64,000 nt of DNA from Holdemania massiliensis (GCF_022440805.1 NZ_JAKNTK010000001.1:1860001-1924000), one strand, 5' to 3'; positions 8,657 to 17,451 are shown, counted from the first letter of the stretch. Translations and numbers: made by a program. Notes: generated by a model not told the origin, from the letters alone.

Positions 8657-8685
8657 TTTTTTTGCCTGCCTGTTTATGGTATTAT
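8657..8685 (+). promoter_or_regulatory. Probable promoter of the purine operon
   Basis: TGGTATTAT at 8677-8685 is an extended -10; a T-rich box at 8657-8662 sits 17 bases upstream as a weak -35. No better promoter lies between here and the guanine aptamer at 8812. The 170 bases before it (8486-8656) show no gene or clear element. Confidence 0.45.
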
Positions 8686-8767
8686 ATCCGCGTGAAAGGT
8701 GACTGGTGAGCAATGAGAAAAACAGGCATTTCCATGAAGGATACTTTTCATAAAAATCAAGAATAAG

Positions 8768-8800
8768 CATGGGTGTTTTGCACCTGTGTTTTCTTTTTGA
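8768..8800 (+). terminator. First hairpin terminator within the purine leader
   Basis: CATGGGTG at 8769-8776 and CACCTGTG at 8782-8789 form an eight-base stem with two wobbles, followed by TTTTCTTTTTG. It lies downstream of the likely promoter but upstream of the guanine aptamer, so transcription must pass it to reach purE. See the separate finding. Confidence 0.6.
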
Positions 8801-8811
8801 CGGCTTCATGA

Positions 8812-8880
8812 TTTTGTATAATCGTGGGAATAAGGCTCACAAGTTTCTACCTTGCTGCCGTAAACGGCAAGACTACAAAA
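8812..8880 (+). ncRNA. Purine (guanine-class) riboswitch aptamer
   Basis: The sequence carries the whole purine aptamer core in order: TATAATCG after P1, the P2 arm, AAGTTTCTACC (J2/3), the P3 arm CTTGCTGCCGTAAACGGCAAG split by its loop, and GACTA. P1 pairs TTTTGTA (8812-8818) with TACAAAA (8874-8880). The discriminating base is C in GACTA, which in this family means guanine/hypoxanthine rather than adenine. It precedes purE, so excess guanine should switch the purine operon off. Confidence 0.95.
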
Positions 8881-8934
8881 CGAAGGCTTTTTTGTTTTTG
8901 TTTTGTAGACATTGGAGGTTCTCTGATGTCTTTT
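8873..8934 (+). promoter_or_regulatory. Riboswitch expression platform (antiterminator and weak terminator)
   Basis: CTACAAAAC, which includes the 3' strand of P1 (8873-8881), can instead pair with GTTTTGTAG at 8901-8909. A competing hairpin pairs AGACAT with ATGTCT (with GAG/CTC inside) and is followed by TTTTTC at about 8930-8935. Ligand-stabilised P1 would block the first pairing and favour the second, giving an off switch. Folding is by eye. Confidence 0.5.
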
Positions 8935-8965
8935 TCTATTTCTAAATTCAAGGAGGAGTATGAAA

Positions 8966-9457
8966 ATGGAAGAAAAAGCAGTAGTTGGGATTGTCATGGG
9001 TTCGATGAGCGATTATGAGGGAAACGTTTCATCAACCTGCGAAACCTTGGAATCCTTAGGTATTCCGTATGAAAAGATTGTACTGAGCGCTCACCGCACT
9101 CCGGATGAAACGATCGAATATGCCAAAACCGCCTATGATCGCGGTCTCAAGGTGATCATTGCGGCAGCGGGAGGCGCGGCGCATCTGGCCGGAGTCATTG
9201 CCGGCTGCTCAACACTGCCGGTCATCGGCATCCCGATGAAAACTAGTACGCTCGATGGATTAGACAGTTTGCTTTCGATTGTCCAGATGCCGGCTGGTGT
9301 TCCGGTTGCGACCGTCGCGATCGGCAAAGCCGGATGCAAAAATGCTGCTTATTTGGCCGCGACGATGCTGGGTGCTTTTGATCCACAAATGCATAAAAAG
9401 ATTGAAGCTCACAAGGATCAGATGAAGAAGAACGTCTTAGAAAACATGAAGTTTTAG
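8966..9457 (+). CDS. purE: N5-carboxyaminoimidazole ribonucleotide mutase
   Basis: A 163-residue PurE with GIVMGSMSDYE at the N-terminus, LSAHRTPDE and AGGAAHLAGVIAG (the two active-site histidines), and the LLSIVQMPAGVPVATVAIG stretch typical of class I enzymes, which use the product of PurK. No purK is in the window. AGGAGG at 8951-8956 favours the ATG at 8966 over the one at 8960. First gene of the operon, under the guanine riboswitch; purL follows within 15 bases. Confidence 0.95.
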   Translation: MEEKAVVGIVMGSMSDYEGNVSSTCETLESLGIPYEKIVLSAHRTPDETIEYAKTAYDRGLKVIIAAAGGAAHLAGVIAGCSTLPVIGIPMKTSTLDGLDSLLSIVQMPAGVPVATVAIGKAGCKNAAYLAATMLGAFDPQMHKKIEAHKDQMKKNVLENMKF

Positions 9458-9471
9458 AAATGGAGAAAACC

Positions 9472-12400
9472 ATGAGTTTAATAAACAAGCGCATCTTTGT
9501 TGAAAAGAAAGACCGCTTCCGTACGGAGGCGCAGGATCTGTTGAATGAATTAAGCGAAAATCTGCAGCTTCAGGCGCAGGGACTGCGTCTGTTCAATATT
9601 TATGATATCTTTGATATTGACAGCGAAGATTATGCTAAGGCCAAGAAAACCGTTTTTACTGAAGTCATGACCGATACGCTCTATGAAACGCTGGATCTGG
9701 AAGCCAAGTCGGTTATCGTTTGGGAAACGCTGCCGGGACAGTATGATCAGCGGGCTGACAGTGCCATGCAGTGTGTCAAGCTGCTGAATCCCGCGTCAAA
9801 CTGCCGGATCACGACCGGCAAGCTGATGATCCTGGAAGGGGAAGTCAGCGATGAAATGCTGAAGAAAATCGAAGCCTACGTCATCAACCCGATTGAATCC
9901 CGCGTGAAGGATCTGTCGAAGCTGGCGATTGATCAGAACGTCGATGTTAAGCCGCTGCAGCAGTTCCCGTATTTTATTGAGATGGATGCCGCCCAGATCG
10001 CCGCGTTTGTCGCAGAACAGGGATTAGCGATGAGCGAAGCCGATCTGACCTTGGTGCAGCACTATTTCCGCGATGAAGAGAAGCGCAATCCGACAGAAAC
10101 GGAAATTCGCGTTTTGGATACCTATTGGTCGGATCATTGCCGGCATACAACCTTTGAAACCTGTCTGAAAAGCGTTAAGATTACGACAGAGCGGTTTGGC
10201 GAGCAGATTCAGCAGGCCTACCAGCGTTATCTGCAGCTGCGCACAGCCTGCGGCCGGGATGAAAAGCCGCAGACGTTGATGGACATGGCGACGATCAATG
10301 CCCGCGATCTGCGCCGTCAAGGCAAATCGCCGGAAGTTGAGGTCAGCGAAGAAATCAATGCCTGCAGCGTCTTTATTGATGTCGATCATGACGGACAGCC
10401 TGAAAAGTGGCTTTTAATGTTCAAAAATGAAACACACAATCATCCGACCGAAATCGAACCCTTCGGCGGTGCTTCCACCTGCATCGGCGGCGCGATCCGT
10501 GATCCGTTAAGCGGACGCAGCTACGTCTATCAGGCCATGCGTGTCAGCGGCTGCGGCAACATCTTGGAAAAACTGGATGAAACGATTGCCGGCAAGCTGC
10601 CGCAGAAAGTCATCTCCAAAAAAGCCACGCACGGCAACTCCTCCTATGGGAATCAGATCGGTCTGCCGACAACGCATGTCCGTGAGATCATTCATCCCAG
10701 CTATGTCGCCAAGCACATGGAAGTCGGAGCGGTGGTCGGTGCGGCCAAAGCGGAAAATGTCGTGCGCCAATCTCCACAGGCGGGCGATGTTGTCATTCTG
10801 TTAGGCGGCAAAACCGGACGGGACGGCATCGGCGGCGCTACCGGTTCTTCCAAGGAACACAATTTAAAATCATTAGAGGTCTGCGCCAGTGAGGTACAGA
10901 AGGGCAATGCGCCGGAAGAGCGGAAGATTCAGCGGTTGTTCCGCAATCCGGACTGCACCCGTTTAATTAAAAAATGCAATGATTTCGGAGCCGGCGGCGT
11001 CTGTGTAGCGATCGGCGAGCTGGCTGATGGGCTTGAGATTCATCTCGATCAGGTCCGGACTAAATATGCCGGCCTGAACGCAACGGAAATCGCGATCAGC
11101 GAAAGTCAGGAACGTATGGCGGTGGTTGTTTCAGCAGCGGATGAAGCGAAATTCATCACCTTAGCCGCAGAAGAAAATCTGGAAGCATACCGCGTGGCGG
11201 AAGTGACGGATACCGGTCGTTTAATCATGAAGATGAACGATCAGACGGTCGTCGATCTGGCGCGGAAGTTTATTGATACCAGCGGTGTCCGCCAGCAGGC
11301 CGATGTTGAAATTGCGACTTTGGAGGGAGCGAATCCGTTTAGCACGGATACGCCGTTAGGTAAGGAAGCGATTCTGACCATGATGGCTCAGCCGAACGTC
11401 TGCTGCCAGAAAGGGTTGGGCGAAATGTTTGACGCCTCGATTGGATCCACGACGGTGCTGATGCCGTATGGCGGCAAGACGCAGCTGACGCCGGCTCAGG
11501 CTTCGGTGCAGAAACTGCCGGTTCTCGACGGCAAAACAACAACCTGCAGCATTCTGACCTATGGCTTTAACCCGCGGATTATGGAATATTCGACCTATGT
11601 CGGAGCGATGGACAGCGTGCTGGAATCGATGGCTAAGACCGTTGCCTGCGGCGGAGACTTTGAAAAGATTCATTTCTCATTCCAGGAATATTTTGAACGG
11701 CTGAATCAGGATCCGCAGCGTTGGGGTAAAGTCACCGAAGCGCTCTTGGGGGCGATGCAGGTGCAGGATTATTTCCAGAAAGCGGCGATCGGCGGCAAGG
11801 ACAGCATGTCCGGAACCTTCAATGACAAGCATGTCGTACCGACGCTGATTTCGTTTGCCTGCTCGGATGGTTCGGTCCGCAACATCATCACGCCGCAGTT
11901 AAAAATACCGGGCAATCGTCTGGTTGCCTTCAAGCCGCAGATCAGTGCTGAGGGGCTGCCGGATTTAGCCAGCTACAAAACAATGTTTGAGGCGGTTCGT
12001 GAAGGAATTCGTCAGGGAACAATTCAATCGGCCTATGTCGCAGAAGAGGGCGGTATTCTGGCAGCTCTGTTCAAGATGAGCTTCGGCAATCGCCTGGGCT
12101 TTGAAATCAACGGCGGCAACGAACTGCTGCAGTTGCAGCCGGGGCTGATCGTGGCGGAAGTCACGCCGGAATTTAACGATGCACGCGCCGCTATGATCGG
12201 ACAGGTCATCGCCCAGCCGCTGTATCGAATCAATGAATTGGAACTGACTCAGGATGAAGTGCTGGCGGCCTGGATGGGAACGCTCAGCGCGCTCTATCCG
12301 GTTTACAGCAAGGGCGAAGTCAAGACGCTGCCGGTGCGGGATAAAGCTAGTACGCACCCGTATCGTTGTGAACAGCCGAGTACGGAAGTCCGCGTTTTGA

Positions 12401-13197
12401 TTCCGGTTTTCCCAGGCAGCAACTGCGAATATGATACCCGACGGGCTTTTGAAGAAGAAGGGGCCAACGTCACCATCTTCGTTTTCCGCAATCAGAATGA
12501 ACAGGCGATTTTCGATTCGATTGATCAGATGGCTGCCTTGTTGGACAACAGTCACATTCTGGCGATTCCAGGCGGCTTCTCAGCCGGGGATGAACCGGAT
12601 GGATCGGCGAAGTTCATTGTGAACATCTTACAGAATGAGAAGATTAAAGCCGCGGTAAGCCGGCTTCTGAAACGCGATGGGTTGATCCTGGGCATCTGCA
12701 ATGGTTTCCAAGCGCTGATCAAGTCCGGCCTGCTGCCGTACGGCGAGATCCGCACCCTCGATGAAACCAGTCCGACGCTGACCCGAAATCATATCAACCG
12801 ACACATTTCCAGTGTCGTGAGAACCCGGGTTGCCAGCACCTGCTCTCCATGGCTGCAGGGAATGGAGTGCGGTGAAGTGTATTCGATTCCGGTCAGCCAT
12901 GGCGAAGGCCGGCTGGTCGCAGACGAAGCGATGATCGATCAGCTGTTTGCCAATGGCCAGGTGGCGTTCCAATACTGCGATGAAAACGGCTTGCCGACGA
13001 TGGATCCGAAAGCCAACCTCAACGGCTCAGACTGGGCGATTGAAGGTCTGGTTTCTCCGGATGGCAAGGTATTAGGAAAAATGGGTCATTCCGAACGCTT
13101 CTTTACGGATGTCTTTAAAAATATTGACGGAGAAAAGAAACAGAATATTTTCGCCAACGGGGTAAATTACATCCGGGGCAAGGGAGGAAAAGCATGA
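9472..13197 (+). CDS. purL: Phosphoribosylformylglycinamidine synthase, single-chain
   Basis: A 1241-residue FGAM synthase converting FGAR, glutamine and ATP to FGAM. It combines a PurS-like N-terminal region, the synthetase core (YWSDHCRHTTFE, NETHNHPTEIEPFGGAS) and a C-terminal class I glutaminase (VFPGSNCEYDTRRAF, nucleophile cysteine in LGICNGFQ, VSHGEGR). Single-chain PurL occurs in Gram-negative bacteria and in clostridia and relatives, unlike the three-gene PurSQL of Bacillus. Start taken at 9472 with GGAG at 9462-9465 rather than the ATG at 9460 that overlaps it. It overlaps purM by four bases. Confidence 0.96.
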   Translation: MSLINKRIFVEKKDRFRTEAQDLLNELSENLQLQAQGLRLFNIYDIFDIDSEDYAKAKKTVFTEVMTDTLYETLDLEAKSVIVWETLPGQYDQRADSAMQCVKLLNPASNCRITTGKLMILEGEVSDEMLKKIEAYVINPIESRVKDLSKLAIDQNVDVKPLQQFPYFIEMDAAQIAAFVAEQGLAMSEADLTLVQHYFRDEEKRNPTETEIRVLDTYWSDHCRHTTFETCLKSVKITTERFGEQIQQAYQRYLQLRTACGRDEKPQTLMDMATINARDLRRQGKSPEVEVSEEINACSVFIDVDHDGQPEKWLLMFKNETHNHPTEIEPFGGASTCIGGAIRDPLSGRSYVYQAMRVSGCGNILEKLDETIAGKLPQKVISKKATHGNSSYGNQIGLPTTHVREIIHPSYVAKHMEVGAVVGAAKAENVVRQSPQAGDVVILLGGKTGRDGIGGATGSSKEHNLKSLEVCASEVQKGNAPEERKIQRLFRNPDCTRLIKKCNDFGAGGVCVAIGELADGLEIHLDQVRTKYAGLNATEIAISESQERMAVVVSAADEAKFITLAAEENLEAYRVAEVTDTGRLIMKMNDQTVVDLARKFIDTSGVRQQADVEIATLEGANPFSTDTPLGKEAILTMMAQPNVCCQKGLGEMFDASIGSTTVLMPYGGKTQLTPAQASVQKLPVLDGKTTTCSILTYGFNPRIMEYSTYVGAMDSVLESMAKTVACGGDFEKIHFSFQEYFERLNQDPQRWGKVTEALLGAMQVQDYFQKAAIGGKDSMSGTFNDKHVVPTLISFACSDGSVRNIITPQLKIPGNRLVAFKPQISAEGLPDLASYKTMFEAVREGIRQGTIQSAYVAEEGGILAALFKMSFGNRLGFEINGGNELLQLQPGLIVAEVTPEFNDARAAMIGQVIAQPLYRINELELTQDEVLAAWMGTLSALYPVYSKGEVKTLPVRDKASTHPYRCEQPSTEVRVLIPVFPGSNCEYDTRRAFEEEGANVTIFVFRNQNEQAIFDSIDQMAALLDNSHILAIPGGFSAGDEPDGSAKFIVNILQNEKIKAAVSRLLKRDGLILGICNGFQALIKSGLLPYGEIRTLDETSPTLTRNHINRHISSVVRTRVASTCSPWLQGMECGEVYSIPVSHGEGRLVADEAMIDQLFANGQVAFQYCDENGLPTMDPKANLNGSDWAIEGLVSPDGKVLGKMGHSERFFTDVFKNIDGEKKQNIFANGVNYIRGKGGKA

Positions 13198-14219
13198 GTA
13201 CACAGTATGAAAAGGCCGGCGTTTCGTTAGAGGCTGGATACGAGTCGGTTCGTTTGATCAAAAAACACATTGAAAAAACCCGCCGCTTCGGCATGATGGG
13301 CGGCATCGGCAGCTTCGGCGGCCTGTTTGATCTGAGTGCGCTGAACATGAAAGAGCCGGTGCTGGTCAGCGGCACAGACGGAGTCGGGACGAAGCTGAAG
13401 CTGGCCTTTATGATGGATAAGCATGATACCGTTGGACAGGACGTCGTCGCAATGTGCGTCAACGATATCATTGCTCAGGGGGCAGAGCCGCTGTTTTTCC
13501 TGGACTACATTGCGGTCGGCAAAAATCATCCGGAGAAAATTGAACAGATTGTCAAGGGCGTGGCCGATGGCTGCGTGCTTGCCAACTGTGCTTTGGTTGG
13601 CGGGGAAACGGCGGAAATGCCGGACATGTATGACGAAGAAGATTATGATATCGCCGGTTTTACGGTCGGGGCTGTAGAGAAATCCCAGATGATTACCGGA
13701 GCGAAAACTAAGGCCGGCGACGTCGTGATTGGACTGGCTTCCAGCGGTGTCCATTCCAACGGCTTCTCCTTGGTCCGCAAGATTGTCTTAAAAGACAATC
13801 AGCTTGATCTGAACACGAAGTTTGACGAATTGCAGGACTCCCTGGGAAATACATTGCTGACACCGACGCGGATTTATGTCCGTCCGGTGCTGGAAGTTTT
13901 GAAAAGCGTGGATGTCCATGGCATCGCCCATATTACCGGCGGCGGCTTCTATGAGAACATGCCGCGCTGTCTGAATCCGGGATTAGGCATTGAAATCCAT
14001 CGCGGAACCTGGGAAGTGCTGCCGATTTTCCATGTTCTGCAGAAGCTCTCAGGCATGGATGAAAAGGAAATGTACAATGTCTTCAATATGGGAATTGGCA
14101 TGATTCTCATTGTGGATCCGAAGGATGCGGAGGCCACATTGGAAATTTTAGCTGCTCAGGGTGAAAAGGCAACGGTGATCGGCAAGGTGACCAGTCAGGA
14201 AGGAATTGACATTCAATGA
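13194..14219 (+). CDS. purM: Phosphoribosylaminoimidazole synthetase
   Basis: A 341-residue AIR synthetase that closes the imidazole ring of FGAM using ATP. Typical stretches: YEKAGVSLEAGYE at the start, VSGTDGVGTKLKLAF, MCVNDIIAQGAEPLFFLDY, GETAEMPDMY and HITGGGFYENMPR. The ATG lies in an ATGA overlap with purL, with GGGAGGAAAAG just upstream, and the stop forms an ATGA overlap with purN, so translation is coupled through the operon. Confidence 0.97.
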   Translation: MSTQYEKAGVSLEAGYESVRLIKKHIEKTRRFGMMGGIGSFGGLFDLSALNMKEPVLVSGTDGVGTKLKLAFMMDKHDTVGQDVVAMCVNDIIAQGAEPLFFLDYIAVGKNHPEKIEQIVKGVADGCVLANCALVGGETAEMPDMYDEEDYDIAGFTVGAVEKSQMITGAKTKAGDVVIGLASSGVHSNGFSLVRKIVLKDNQLDLNTKFDELQDSLGNTLLTPTRIYVRPVLEVLKSVDVHGIAHITGGGFYENMPRCLNPGLGIEIHRGTWEVLPIFHVLQKLSGMDEKEMYNVFNMGIGMILIVDPKDAEATLEILAAQGEKATVIGKVTSQEGIDIQ

Positions 14220-14782
14220 AGAACCTCGCGGTCTTTGCTTCCGGAACGGGAACGAATTTTGAAGCGATTGCCGATGCGATTGAGGCCAGTCAGCTGAAAG
14301 CGAAACTGACGCTGGTCGTCGTGGATAAACAAAACGCCCCGGTCATCGAAAAAGCACGGCAGCGTGGCATTGACGTGTTTGCGTTCAATCCGAAGGACTA
14401 TTCGTCCAAGCCGGATTATGAACGGAAAATCATTGCGCAATGTCAGGCGCATCATGTCGATTTTATCGCCCTGGCCGGATATATGCGCTTGCTTTCTCCA
14501 TTAGTGTTAGAGGCTTACGATCAGCGGATCGTGAACATTCATCCGTCGCTATTGCCGGCGTTTAAAGGCAAGGATGCCATCGGGCAGGCGATTGATTATG
14601 GCGTTAAAGTTATGGGCGTGACGATTCATTACGTCGATGCGTCGATGGACGGCGGCCGGATTATCGCACAGCGGGCGTTTGCCGTGCAGCCGCAGTGGAG
14701 CAAGGAAGAAATTGAGGCGCAGGTGCATGCGATCGAGCATGTCCTGTATCCGGAAACATTAAAAATGCTGGTGGAGGAATAA
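14216..14782 (+). CDS. purN: Phosphoribosylglycinamide formyltransferase
   Basis: A 188-residue GAR transformylase moving a formyl group from 10-formyltetrahydrofolate to GAR. It shows FASGTGTNFEAI, the catalytic asparagine-histidine region IVNIHPSLLPAFKG and the HYVDASMDGGRIIAQ stretch. It overlaps purM by four bases and is followed six bases later by purD. Gene order purM-purN-purD places three consecutive early steps together. Confidence 0.96.
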   Translation: MKNLAVFASGTGTNFEAIADAIEASQLKAKLTLVVVDKQNAPVIEKARQRGIDVFAFNPKDYSSKPDYERKIIAQCQAHHVDFIALAGYMRLLSPLVLEAYDQRIVNIHPSLLPAFKGKDAIGQAIDYGVKVMGVTIHYVDASMDGGRIIAQRAFAVQPQWSKEEIEAQVHAIEHVLYPETLKMLVEE

Positions 14783-14788
14783 ACAGGT

Positions 14789-16048
14789 ATGGCAAAAGTA
14801 TTGGTGATCGGCAGCGGCGGACGGGAACATGCGTTAGCCTGGAAATTTGCGCAGAGTCCGCAGGTTGAAAAAGTCTATGCCGCTCCGGGTAATCCGGGGA
14901 TGGCGGAAGTTGCCGAATGCGTGGCGATCGGCGTACTGGAGTTTGACAAGCTGATTGCGTTTGTGAAGGCTCAGGCAATTGATCTGACGTTTGTCGGACC
15001 GGAAGTGCCGTTATGTGAGGGCATTGCCGATGCCTTTGCGGCCGCGGGGCTGACGGTCTTTGGTCCTAGCCGTGCGGCGGCGCGGTTAGAGGGAAGCAAG
15101 GCATTTGCCAAAGCCATGATGAAGAAATATGCGATTCCAACCGCGGCTTATCAAAGCTTTTCCGATTATGATCAGGCGAAGGTGTATCTTGAGCAGCAGC
15201 CGATGCCGATCGTGCTGAAGGCCGATGGTCTGGCTGCGGGCAAAGGTGTCATCATTGCCCAAACCCAGGCCGAGGCGCAGGATGCTTTAAAAGAGATGAT
15301 GTGCGGCGGATTGTTCGATCAGGCCGGGGCAACTGTTGTCATCGAGGAATATCTTGAGGGAGAAGAATTCTCCCAGCTGGCCTTTGTCAATGGGACAACC
15401 GTCATTCCGATGGAGATCGCGCAGGATCATAAGCGGGCCTTTGATCATGATGAGGGGCTGAATACCGGTGGAATGGGCGCTTATACACCAGTATCGCATT
15501 TGTCCAAAGCCGTTGTTGAAGAAGCGATTGAAAAGATCGTTAAGCCGATGGCGGCGGCCATGGTTCAGGAAGGCTGTCCCTTCACCGGAATTTTATATGC
15601 CGGCTGCATGGCGACGGAGCGCGGCGTGAAAACGATTGAATACAATGTCCGCTTCGGCGATCCGGAAACGGAAGTGCTGATGATCGCCCTGCAGGATGAT
15701 CTTTATGAAATCTGCATGTGGGTGCTGCAGCATCAGACCCTGCCGCTGCATTGGTCGAAAGAACCGGTGCTGGGCGTCGTGCTGGCCAGTCAGGGGTATC
15801 CGGAAAGTTCAACTAAAGGTGCGAAGATCAGCAATCTTGAGCACGTGGAAGCAACCGTCTTTCACATGGGAACCGCCCTTGAAAACGGACAGCTGGTGAC
15901 CTCCGGCGGACGGGTGCTGTTTGTCGCTGCACAGAGGCCGACGCTGAAACAGGCGCAGGCTGCGGTCTATGTCGAAATTGAAAAAATTGACTGTGACGCG
16001 CTGTTTTACCGCCATGATATCGGCGCGCGGGGACTGCAGGATTGTTGA
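14789..16048 (+). CDS. purD: Phosphoribosylamine--glycine ligase
   Basis: A 419-residue ATP-grasp ligase forming GAR from phosphoribosylamine and glycine. Evidence: VIGSGGREHALAWK, FVGPEVPLCEGIAD, VLKADGLAAGKGV, IEEYLEGEEFSQ, the DHDEGLNTGGMGAYTP motif and EYNVRFGDPETEV. Last purine gene; its TGA stop is embedded in the -35 box of the next promoter. purF, purC, purH, purB and purK are absent from the window, so this is a partial pathway operon. Confidence 0.97.
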   Translation: MAKVLVIGSGGREHALAWKFAQSPQVEKVYAAPGNPGMAEVAECVAIGVLEFDKLIAFVKAQAIDLTFVGPEVPLCEGIADAFAAAGLTVFGPSRAAARLEGSKAFAKAMMKKYAIPTAAYQSFSDYDQAKVYLEQQPMPIVLKADGLAAGKGVIIAQTQAEAQDALKEMMCGGLFDQAGATVVIEEYLEGEEFSQLAFVNGTTVIPMEIAQDHKRAFDHDEGLNTGGMGAYTPVSHLSKAVVEEAIEKIVKPMAAAMVQEGCPFTGILYAGCMATERGVKTIEYNVRFGDPETEVLMIALQDDLYEICMWVLQHQTLPLHWSKEPVLGVVLASQGYPESSTKGAKISNLEHVEATVFHMGTALENGQLVTSGGRVLFVAAQRPTLKQAQAAVYVEIEKIDCDALFYRHDIGARGLQDC

Positions 16049-16073
16049 CAGCGAACCGGCTTTGCGGTACACT
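16045..16073 (+). promoter_or_regulatory. Promoter inside the end of purD
   Basis: TTGACA at 16045-16050 (covering the purD stop) and TACACT at 16068-16073 are 17 bases apart. It would drive the small membrane peptide independently of the purine riboswitch. Confidence 0.7.
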
Positions 16074-16096
16074 AGCAATACTGTAAGGAGGCCATC

Positions 16097-16195
16097 ATGA
16101 CGAAATCAAAAAAGACATTTCAGAAAATCATGGTGATCGGCTTGGTCAGTTTCATCTGTCTGATGATGATTCTGAATACGATCCTGATGTTCTAA
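16097..16195 (+). CDS. 32-residue membrane peptide (DUF4044-like)
   Basis: A very small gene with AAGGAGG ending six bases before its ATG. The product has a lysine-rich start (MTKSKKTFQK) and a single hydrophobic helix from IMVIGLVSFICLMMI to the C-terminus. This layout resembles the short DUF4044 membrane proteins found widely in Firmicutes, whose role I do not know; the match is by pattern only. It has a good promoter and its own terminator, which supports a real monocistronic gene. Confidence 0.75.
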   Translation: MTKSKKTFQKIMVIGLVSFICLMMILNTILMF

Positions 16196-16218
16196 AAAGA
16201 TACGCATTCACAAACAGG

Positions 16219-16254
16219 AAGCGGAAGGGATAAGGTAAAACTTCCGCTTTTTCT
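16219..16254 (+). terminator. Terminator after the 32-residue peptide gene
   Basis: AAGCGGAAG at 16219-16227 pairs with CTTCCGCTT at 16241-16249, followed by TTTCTC. Confidence 0.85.
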
Positions 16255-16334
16255 CTATTTGCGGCCGGCTTCAGTTTTCGGCTGATAAGGATTGAGGTAA
16301 GGCTGATTCAATTTTACAAAAAGGGGGACAGAGG

Positions 16335-17027
16335 ATGGATCAAACTAAAAAAGAGGCTTTGGGTGCCTCGCTGGCAGTCTTTCCCGGCTATCTGGTCGTG
16401 GGCATCGCTTTCGGTCTGCTTGCCCAGCAGCATCAGATCAGCTGGGGCTGGGCTGTGTTAATGAGTGTTGTTGTCTATGCCGGCTCAATGCAGTTTGTCG
16501 GGATTTCGCTGATCGCTCAGGCGGCCAGTCCGCTGCAGGTGATCTTCATGACGTTGGCCGTCAATCTGCGGCATCTGTTTTACGGTTTTTCATTTCTGCA
16601 AGAATTTGGCGAGCGGGGGCTTCGCCGGCTGTATCTGATTTTTGGATTGACGGATGAAACCTATGGCTTGTTATGTCAGAAGAAGCTGGAGAAAAGAGCG
16701 GCGCCGCAGTGGCTGTATTTCTGGATTACCTTGTTCGATCAGCTGTGGTGGATTTTGGGAACGCTGATCGGAGCCGCGGTCGGTTCGGTTATTCCCTTTG
16801 ATACAACAGGAATTGACTTTGCGATGACCGCGCTGTTCTTTGTTACCTGTCTGGATCAGCTGAAATCAGCCAGCACGCCGATCCCCACTGTTATCGGACT
16901 GGTCAGTGCCGTGACCGCGCTTCTTTTCTTTGGCGCTGACGGCATGATTTTGCCGGCTCTGGTGATGATCGCGGCGGGCTTATTGGGCGTACGGCGAACT
17001 CTGCAGGGAAGGGGGCTGATCCAATGA
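16335..17027 (+). CDS. azlC: AzlC-family branched-chain amino acid exporter subunit
   Basis: A 230-residue membrane protein with the AzlC signature (PGYLVVGIAFGLLA, VYAGSMQFVGISL, NLRHLFYGFSF). AzlC with AzlD exports branched-chain amino acids and analogues; in Bacillus, AzlCD overproduction confers 4-azaleucine resistance. About six to seven hydrophobic segments are visible. Its stop overlaps the azlD start (ATGA), so both subunits are translationally coupled. No Lrp-type regulator (AzlB) is next to it. Confidence 0.92.
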   Translation: MDQTKKEALGASLAVFPGYLVVGIAFGLLAQQHQISWGWAVLMSVVVYAGSMQFVGISLIAQAASPLQVIFMTLAVNLRHLFYGFSFLQEFGERGLRRLYLIFGLTDETYGLLCQKKLEKRAAPQWLYFWITLFDQLWWILGTLIGAAVGSVIPFDTTGIDFAMTALFFVTCLDQLKSASTPIPTVIGLVSAVTALLFFGADGMILPALVMIAAGLLGVRRTLQGRGLIQ

Positions 17028-17347
17028 ATCCCATTTTGATTACGATTTTGTTGATGGCGGCGGTCACCTTTCTGACACGCTGGCTGCCATTTGCGGCGTT
17101 TCGCCCCGGTCAGCCGATCCCTAAAACGATTGCCTATCTCGGGCAGGTCCTGCCGATGGCGATGATGGCAATGCTGGTGGTGTACGGCCTGCGTTCTGCT
17201 TCATGGCTGGGACCATATCACGGGGCACCTGAACTGCTGGCGCTGGCGCTGACGGGTTTCATTCATCATTGGAAGCATAACAGCCTGCTGAGTATCGGCT
17301 GCGGAACGTTGTTTTATATGTTTCTAGTCCAACAGATTTTCCGCTGA
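17024..17347 (+). CDS. azlD: AzlD-family branched-chain amino acid exporter subunit
   Basis: A 107-residue, four-helix membrane protein beginning MNPILITILLMAAVTFLTRWLP, with the FLTRWLPF and LPMAMMAMLVVYGL stretches typical of AzlD. It is the small partner of AzlC and overlaps it by four bases. GC content and codon use match the surrounding core genes. Confidence 0.92.
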   Translation: MNPILITILLMAAVTFLTRWLPFAAFRPGQPIPKTIAYLGQVLPMAMMAMLVVYGLRSASWLGPYHGAPELLALALTGFIHHWKHNSLLSIGCGTLFYMFLVQQIFR

Positions 17348-17411
17348 AAACAGGTTGAAAAACATGGCGTGAAACGCATGAAAATTTTCTCTGCAAGCTT
17401 TGAGGGAAATC

Positions 17412-17420
17412 TGGTATAAT
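17412..17420 (+). promoter_or_regulatory. Extended -10 promoter of the 5-oxoproline transporter operon
   Basis: TGGTATAAT at 17412-17420 matches the extended -10 consensus, 31 bases before the start of the DUF969 gene. No strong -35 is visible. Confidence 0.55.
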
Positions 17421-17451
17421 GGGAATACTCTAAAAGGGAAAGGAATGGATT

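Noticed and set aside
8690..8800. ZTP (pfl) riboswitch before the first purine leader terminator
   Set aside because: GACTGGTG and CACCTG mimic the ACTGGCG/CGCCTG pseudoknot, but the GGGC end, the P2 hairpin and the matching P1 arms are missing, and the CACC lies in the 3' arm of the terminator rather than before it.
8926..9018. Leader peptide starting at the ATG after GGAGG in the riboswitch platform
   Set aside because: The 30-codon frame overlaps purE out of frame, and the GGAGG and ATG lie inside the proposed terminator hairpin; no composition bias typical of leader peptides is seen.
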